Shown here in pieces: positions 56,778 to 64,000 of a DNA stretch of 64,000 nt. The stretch covers positions 46,520,367-46,584,366 of the forward strand of contig CM034237.1 of NCBI GenBank assembly GCA_019916065.1, read 5' to 3'. Position numbers and translations under genes: made by a program. Each line of letters begins with the position of its first letter. Position 1 is the first letter of the stretch. The DNA comes from Vitellaria paradoxa (lineage: Eukaryota > Streptophyta > Magnoliopsida > Ericales > Sapotaceae). Under the pieces are notes generated by a model. It was not told where the DNA came from, did not search any database, and saw nothing but the letters and a program-made list of their open reading frames with translations.

Positions 56778-58169
56778 GAAATGAATAGTAAAAAATTCGT
56801 TCGAACGATTTATTTAGAATTTTTTAAAATTTTATAGAGATTTTTTAAATTTTGCGGAGCTCTAAATTCTCTCCTGAAGAGTCATTTCAGTGCCTCTATT
56901 TTTATTTTATTTATTTATCTGCATTTTTACTGTCCCCGTCCTCACTGTTAATGGCAACTTCATCAAAAGAAGAAAAAATTTGGTGACTTAGGCTTGTCTT
57001 TTTGCAAGACGGACAAGGGGTCTCCATTGTTCTTTGACAGCAAGATTTTTAAATTTAATAGCAAGCTCGAGATGTTTGATTTCACAAAAACAATTAAAAC
57101 AGAAGACTTCACAGTTTATTCTTTTTTTTTTTTTTTTGGTTTAGAGTAGTTATTAATTAAATTTGCGGGAAAAAATAAAAAGATTATTATTATTTTTGGG
57201 TTAAGATTATGGTATATTTTTATTTATAAAATAAATTATACACACACACACACACATATATATATTCTAAACAACAAGAAGTGTTGGCTTAGAGACACTG
57301 TTTCGGATTTATCTGAGGTTTAAGGATGCTGTAATCTGTTACGTTCAACGGAGGATAATCAGTGGGGCTTCATAATGGTGATCGATCAACTTTGTGGATT
57401 GGTGAATGGTACTCCACGTCTATTCGTGGAAATTGATTTAATTAGGTAGTCTAGTCCAGATTTAAGTGGGATTTTGACTCTATTTGTATTTTACTTAAGT
57501 GTGCTAGCCGTTTTCACTTTGGCTGTATTAGTTTGTTTTCATCTAAAATATTTTATATTAAAGAATATTTTTTGAATAAAAAAATTTCATTTTTATTTCA
57601 GTTTTTTCGGTGTTTAATTTAAGACATATTTTTAAATTAACTTTTTTCTTATAAGAAAAATACAAAAGAGATGTTAATGAAGGTGGTGGAGGAGTGCCCT
57701 TTTTTTCTTAAAAATAATTTATCAATTTGAAGAAGGGAAGTTATTTTTGAACATTTGAAGAAAATATTTGTTTTCAAAAAAAAAAAAAAAACGGATTATA
57801 CATAGAGACATCTTTTCATCTAATTAAAAATGAGTAAAATATTTTTTTACGTTGAAACAAGTGGAGCCTTAATTGTTTTTTTTTTTTTTTTTTCATGTTT
57901 TGCTAATCAAATTTCAACAATTTTTTTTTTAAATTTCACCAAAAAAATCATAAATGAGAATTATAAATATAAATTCTAGAAGTACAATCCTTTTATAAAA
58001 GAAAAAAGAAAGTCGCTTGTTTAATTCACCTTTAAAATGAGTGGTTACAACAAAAAAATTCAAAATATACGAACTATCAGACAATATTTTATATTATTGA
58101 TACAAGACACACATGCATTTTATACTATAAAATTCTATAAAATGAAGTACTTAGTAATATTAATTTACG

Positions 58170-58225
58170 AACCTATAAAGGACACCCTGTTCAAGGCGGG
58201 AGTTTCGTACATCGGGCTTTCTTTT
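58170..58225 (+). mobile_element. Fragment of an Au-type SINE 3' end
   Basis: GGCGGGAGTTTCGTACATCG then GGCTTTCTTTT closely follows the known Au SINE tail (GGCGGGAGC..CGTGCA..GGGCTGCCCTTT). The head is not present. Confidence 0.5.
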
Positions 58226-58728
58226 ACAGATCTATATTATTTAAAAATAATAAAATTTTAATAGTCTATTATAATAATAACTTTATTAATACCACGTTAT
58301 CTTTGTTAATTTTTCCAAAAAAATCATATTTTTCATATTACATATACCCATAAAGAATAACATAACTACGTACACAAGCGCAAAAATTGAGACATAGGTC
58401 GTATGGTTATATTTTGACCCATTTTTTACTTACTCAGTAATTATTATTATTATTTAGTATTCTTAAACTATTAATTTAGGCCAGCATCAATCTAGGAATA
58501 CATTTCAATGAAACTTATTATAACTGTGTTCCTATGAAATCATTCCAACGTACTTAAATCCACTATAGTTGTGATCATGCGAAGTCATTTCAATGGATAT
58601 GGAGCATGTCCTTTAAAGGCAAGATATAATTTTCTCTGATGGAGAATTAACTCGGAATAACTCAACCCAAGTAACTTAACCATGGTTAGTGAACCAACAT
58701 TAACCACAGTTACTTTCCACCTCCTATG

Positions 58729-58736
58729 TATATAAA
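58729..58736 (+). promoter_or_regulatory. TATA box of the CYP78A gene
   Basis: TATATAAA in the context TATGTATATAAACACC lies 121 nt before the ATG, predicting a leader of about 90 nt that contains no upstream ATG. Confidence 0.6.
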
Positions 58737-58856
58737 CACCACCACATGCAATCTTCTCAGGACAAGAGCCCTTCTCTAGACATTTTTGATCAAAGAGACC
58801 TTTCATCACCATAATTAATTATTAAATCTCCTTCCAATTTTTTTTTTTTCCACATC

Positions 58857-61549
58857 ATGAGACTCTTCACGCTGGCTAGCCTCTCCCTCTTCACCCTATG
58901 TTTGGGAATCACATACCAAACCAACTTTACTCTACAAGTGGTGTTCCTCTTCACTATTATCTTCTCTCTCCTCCATTTGATTCTAAACTTTTGGCTAGTA
59001 CCAGGTGGCTTTGCATGGAGAAACCAGTACGATGAAAAAAGCAGGTCCCCAAACAACCTCCGCGGTCCTATGGGCTGGCCCTTGCTAGGGACCATCCCCC
59101 AAATGGGTTCACTAGCTCATCGTAAACTCGCCGCCACGGCTGTCTCACTCGGTGCAACTCGGCTCATGGCACTCAGTCTGGGTCCCACTCGCGTGATCAT
59201 CAGCAGCCACCCCGAGACGGCTAAGGAAATCCTATGCGGTTCTTCGTTCTCGGACCGTCCCATGAAGGAGTCGGCTCGTTCGATGATGTTCGACCGCGCC
59301 ATCGGTTTCGCCCCCTCCGGGGACTACTGGCGCCACCTCCGGCGGATCGCCGCTACCCACATGTTCTCTCCGAGGAGAATCTCCGGTCTCGAGGGACTCC
59401 GGCAATGGGTCGCCGGTGAAATGGTGGTGGGTGTGTGGAAGGAGATGGAGGAGAGAGGGGTGGTGGGAGTGAGAGGGATAGTGCAGAAGGGCTCTTTGAG
59501 AAATATTCTAGAGAGTGTGTTTGGGAGTAGTTTAGGTTCACGAGGTGAGGAGTTAGGTTTTATGGTTAAAGAAGGGTACGAGTTAATAGCCAAATTCAAT
59601 TTGGCTGATTATTTTCACATGGGGTTTTTGGACTTCTATGGGGTGAAGAGAAGGTGTCACAAACTAGCGGGGAAGGTCACGGATCTTGTGGGTCAGATCA
59701 TTGAAGAAAGAAAAAGAGAGGGTGAGTTTAGTGGAAAGAGTGATTTTCTTAGTGTTTTGCTAGCTTTGCCTAAAGAGGATCGACTCAGTGATGCTGACAT
59801 GGTGGCTGTCCTGTGGGTAAGGGCTCTCTCTCTCCCCCAACATGATACATGCATGCCCACTAACCCTTTTTACCAGCTGTATAACATATTGAAGGCCAAG
59901 ACTGCTAATAAGGGCTCTCTCTTTAATTAGTTAATTTAAAACTATCACGGGTTTTCAATAATATATATATATATATATACATGATTCATATGCTTAGATA
60001 TAGATGTTCATTTGATGCTTCTGGGTAACATGATTTTTATTTTATTTTTAAAAAACTATTTTTTTTTGGGAGTGGGGGTTGGTGAGTGACATGATTTACC
60101 ATCAAATTGCATGCAGTTTTATTGGTGTCATATCATATCTATTTTATATTATAATTATAAAAGATTTATGTATACGCCCCCCCTTTTTTTGTTGGAAAAG
60201 GTAAGATAAATTTGCCCTACACCCTGGCGGACAGATCATCAACGCCCCGATATTTAAATTGATTGTTAGGAGTCAAAAGGTTAAAGCTTTATTTTGACTG
60301 GGTTGACAAGTGCGTTGTTGGTTTACCGTACGAGGTTTCATTACAGGCATGCAAAATATAAAAATATTAAACTATAGAAGACTCTAGGTACTAATTATTA
60401 AGTGTCAATCAATATATATTTAGAGTTGTATATATATTTAGAGTTGTATAAAATAGTATAAAATTGTAAAAATAAATGTTTTGTTATTTGTGCAGTAAGT
60501 GAAGAATTTAAATTTACTATCTCGTAATTCTTGTTTTCTTATTATTCGTGCAGTTAGTGAAAAATTTAAATTTTACTATTTCGTAATTTTTATTTGTAGA
60601 GACTTGTAATTATTGTTTGCAGAGACTTGTAAGATTTTTTTTTTTTTGAGAGCTCCAAACGGAGCCATGGTATCTAATAATATCTTATACTTCGGTAAAA
60701 TCGTGTGTCTCAACCTAAAAAAATAATCATGCAAAAATTTAGAATTACCTAAAATTTTTATTAGTTTTATTTGAACCTTTACAAAAATCTCATAAATTTC
60801 TATCAAATTAAAATTTTTTATTTATTAAATGAATTACGTAACTGTAACTTTTATAAATTTATATTGAGTTATACTACTTAAACACCCCCTTAAATAAGTG
60901 ATAATATATATATATATCCTTTTTTTTTTTTTAACAGGAGATGGTATTTAGAGGAACGGACACCGTGGCTATTCTTCTTGAATGGATCGTGGCCAGAATG
61001 GTTCTACACCAAGACATTCAGGCGAAAGCTCAGAAAGAGATTGACACGTGCATCGGAGACCGCGGGCACGTGCGAGATTCGGACATTCCAAACCTCCCTT
61101 GCCTCCAAGCCATTGTCAAGGAGGCTCTCAGACTGCATCCTCCGGGTCCACTCCTCTCGTGGGCCCGCCTCGCCGTTCAGGACTGCCACGTCGGCAAATC
61201 TTTCATCCCAGCTGGCACAACTGCGATGGTGAACATGTGGGCCATAACCCACGACCCGTCCATCTGGAAGGACCCATGGATCTTCAAACCGGAACGGTTC
61301 GTAGAGGAGGACTTCTCGGTCATGGGTTCGGATCTGAGGCTAGCTCCATTCGGGTCGGGCAGGAGGGTGTGTCCGGGCAAGGCACTCGGCCTAGCCACGG
61401 TTCACTTGTGGCTCGCTCATCTTCTTCACCGGTTTGAATGGGTTTCGGCCCAACCGGTGGATCTTTCGGAGTGTCTGAAGCTCTCTCTTGAGATGAAGAA
61501 ACCACTGGCTTGCCGTGTAATACCCCGGCATTGCTCCTTCAAACTGTAG
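58857..61549 (+). CDS. CYP78A: Cytochrome P450, CYP78A family
   Basis: CYP78A enzymes (KLUH group) are ER-bound monooxygenases that promote organ, ovule and seed growth non-cell-autonomously; the substrate is not settled. Two exons, 58857-59816 and 60938-61549, joined in phase 0 (GTAAGG donor, TTAACAG acceptor), give 523 aa, normal for the family. An N-terminal membrane segment lies at about 5-50 and a Pro/Gly hinge at about 68-85 ([16 protein letters not shown]). The I-helix reads [13 protein letters not shown] (324-336), the ExxR motif is E382-R385 ([11 protein letters not shown]), PERF is 438-441 and the heme loop [11 protein letters not shown] carries Cys465. The EM(V/I)[13 protein letters not shown] and [13 protein letters not shown] stretches are CYP78A hallmarks. 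The single intron just before the I-helix is the usual CYP78A position. Intact; the member within CYP78A is not assigned. Confidence 0.95.
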
Positions 61550-64000
61550 CTATCAAATAAATGAATTTCGAAGCTTTTATTATTAAGAGTACTATGTTTA
61601 TGATTTGGTTTGTGTACTTAGATGTTCTATAAAAAAAAAAAATAATACTATGTTTTCTCGCTGTAAAATATTTTTTAAAAAATCATTTTATTAAAAAAAA
61701 ATGATCTGCCAAAACGCTAAAATATAAATAAATTATTTTTCTGATCGAAACCTCTTGCATTCATAGTGTAAAAGGGTTTTTAGCAAAATAATTTTAGGTT
61801 GAAAAAAAAAAAGGAAAGAAAATTCTACTTCAAAAAAAATGCCAATTTGGCTAGTAATTTGGGGTGATTGAGTGTTCTCAGGTGAAGGGTGCAATTTGTC
61901 TCTTCATACGTGTAAACTGGAAGTGGGGTTCTATGAGCTCACTAAGCCCTAACACCTCTAGTGTTAGTGCATATGTTTCTATAATATAAGCTTGGGTAGT
62001 AGTCTAGTTGAAGGTAATAAAAAAATTGTAAAATTTTAAATTTGTGATATGTTATTTGAGTTGGTTGCGTTTATGCATGCATGCATGGATGGGATTGGGA
62101 TGCAGTTATATAAATTAATAAATACACGAGATCCTTCCCCACCATAGGAAGAGAAACTACTCCATAATTAGTTCTTTTAACTTAGAGAAATTTGAAAAAA
62201 AAAATTGATTACGTTATATTAAGATTTCAAAATTAATACTAGTTAATTTATATAATGTTACTACTAAAAAAAATATATATGATACAAGCGACCGTCATAA
62301 GACATGCAGTTGGTAATATTAAGCAATTACTATCTGAAAACATGCAGTTGGTAATATTAAACAATTACAATCATTTCAGATAGTAGTTACTAAAAAATAT
62401 GAACGACTATATATTCTTCAAATATTTTATCTTTTCCGCCACAACTCTTCTTTTTATTTTGATATGAATATCAAAGTCCTTAATAGTTCAGGAAACAACA
62501 ATAATTAATTTAAATTAATTTAAAAATTCTTCTTAAAGTTGTCTTCCATTTGTCGTGTGATTTGAAGTATGCTGGACTGGATTCAAATCCTTTCAAATCT
62601 AAATTCCAATTAAGTATCAGATTCTATAGTTGAACATGAGATTTGAATCCTGTTGAACTGGATTTGGTAACTCCTTCTTCTAAATTGGATTTTTATTATT
62701 ATTTTGAGCAATCAGGCACTTCAGTTGCACTTCTTCCCCCCCCCCCCCAAATTTTTTGGGAGATTGGAAGCCCAACGTCACTTACAATTCATAAGATTCC
62801 AAACATGGTAATCAAAATTGGACAATAATTACTATAGTATATCTATCTACTCTTTTAGGGCAACATGGTACCTTAAACTTACACATTAAGTTAAGTAATA
62901 CTTTAACGTATGTAATGACATTTAGACGTTTGTGCTAAAGTTTCGACTTTTTTTTTTTTTTTTTTTGGGATTTAAATCTGCTGCTTTCGTCTCAACAATC
63001 TCTCCATTTAATGCATGAAAGGTAAGGTCCTTTAATCTTTGTGTTATAATTATTATGCAAATGCTCCACAAATTTGATGTCTAATCGAACCAGGGCAACC
63101 GCCATAGCTTTATCGATTTGTTCCTTTTTTACATAAAATAGGACTGCATGAAAGGGACTTGCTCCTTTTAATTATTACAATGATTTTCAATTTGTGCTTT
63201 GTGAATGAGAAAGGCAACGTAAAGATGAAGGCATCGTTTGGGATTCAAAGAGTTAATTGGCATATAACTAATTAGTCTATTTGTCTATTTATAAAATGAT
63301 CAAATTTATCCTCTTACATTTAATCTTCTTTTAAATCTTTAAGGGCAAAAATGTTAAATTAATCAAAACTAAAAATTCACTTTAAAAAAAGTCAAAATTT
63401 TCCCTTCTCAAACACAAATGTAGCTGACTTATTTTTAGTTAGTTAGTTAGTTAAAAATAAGTCAATTACTTTTCTTCTCAAACCAAGCCTAAGTATTAAG
63501 TAGATTTAGCTTTAATGGTTGAACTCTCAAAGAGAGTATAAGTCATCAATGACAATCTTTTGTATACATTGTATGGTGAGGTACATGAGTTTACATTATT
63601 GATTGTGCGGAATAAAAAAATCCCCTCCACACATCTTCATCGCACATGATATGGTTTATAAAACTCTTTTAATTTTCTACAAACACTGTCTGAATTTTTA
63701 ACCGATTAGATCATTTTCTGACTAAAAAGCTATTCGATGATATAAGATGTATTTAGAGTGATAAAAAGTAAGATAAAGTGAGATAAGTTGTAAGTTCGTA
63801 ATTCGTGCAGTAAAATAAAAAATTAATAATTTTTAAAAAATTTTAAAATTTTTTTAGAGATTTTTAAGGTTTTACAGCAAACCAAATGAGGCCATAGTCA
63901 GTTAGAAATTTAGAAAGTGTTTATTGAGAGAGTCTTACTTATCTTGGACTATATATAACCTAAAATAAAGTAGGAGTTAGTAAGATATAGATATTTGATC
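61550..64000. other. Intergenic region downstream of CYP78A
   Basis: No gene supported. It holds the CYP78A 3' UTR, a 29-bp direct repeat (about 62302-62330 and 62340-62368), a C-run at 62738-62748, a MITE-like block at about 63232-63488 with GTTTGGGATT and AAACCAAGCC ends, and a further MITE-like copy (listed separately). Confidence 0.55.
63745..63893 (+). mobile_element. TTTGGAGTGACA MITE-like copy K
   Basis: GATGTATTTAGAGTGATAAA, AAGATAAAGTGAGATAAGTT, GTTCGTAATTCGTGCAGTAA, then CAGCAAACCAAATGAGGCC. Confidence 0.65.

Larger units (their letters stand above)
44461..58728. other. 14-kb gene-poor, repeat-filled region
   Basis: No credible gene was found. The first few hundred bases may be the TOM20 relic's old 3' UTR. 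The rest is A/T-rich, with MITE-like copies, a SINE (48969-49293), a pair of diverged ~1-kb repeats (52930-54830), an Au-SINE tail, poly-T runs (up to about 30 at 56570-56597), (AC)n/(AT)n near 57239-57265 and (ATT)n near 52249-52272. A 164-codon minus-strand frame at 55062-55556 is low in complexity and lies in repeat DNA, so it is not called. Confidence 0.6.

Noticed and set aside
61004..61505. Several overlapping frames on both strands of CYP78A exon 2
   Set aside because: They are shadows of the GC-rich P450 exon, whose frame carries the ExxR, PERF and heme motifs.

Overview
This is a stretch of nuclear genome from a flowering plant, most likely a eudicot. The evidence is AT-rich intergenic DNA, short GT-AG introns, plant-type protein families (CYP78A, MAP65, plant TOM20, GT47), Au-type SINEs and many small MITE-like repeats. 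Species cannot be told from the sequence alone. No rRNA, confident tRNA, CRISPR or bacterial feature is present.

Layout: (1) 1104-4444, minus: a ribosomal protein L17 (uL22) gene with all seven coding exons recognisable but broken by several single-base indels; its promoter (TATA, telo-box, site II) still looks normal. (2) 7838-12153, plus: an intact four-exon GT47/exostosin glycosyltransferase with a hAT-like MITE in its last intron. (3) 17437-18084, minus: an intact mitochondrial-type ribosomal protein L7/L12. (4) 23374-27819, plus: an intact 11-exon MAP65 microtubule bundler closest to MAP65-8, with one GC-AG intron. (5) 28946-29347, minus: an intact single-exon NF-YC13/DPB3-like histone-fold protein with E2F sites upstream and a PIP-box-like tail. 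(6) 29.6-32.9 kb: a transposon-rich block with a decayed gypsy-type gag that is interrupted by a TIR element carrying an snRNA-like promoter. (7) 33147-35488, plus: an intact ENY2/SUS1 gene whose ATG is split by an intron. (8) 39071-44460, plus: a decayed plant-type TOM20 gene with a LINE remnant and a hAT-like element in its last intron. (9) 44.5-58.7 kb: no recognisable gene, filled with AT-rich repeats, a SINE with a perfect 12-bp target duplication and a pair of diverged ~1-kb repeats. (10) 58857-61549, plus: an intact two-exon CYP78A cytochrome P450.

The genes are ordinary single eukaryotic loci and do not form a pathway or cluster. I found no new multi-gene system. The most interesting signals are two housekeeping-gene relics decayed by small indels, two start codons placed at or inside an intron junction, the USE-TATA element inside gag, and a MITE-like family with about eleven copies in this window.
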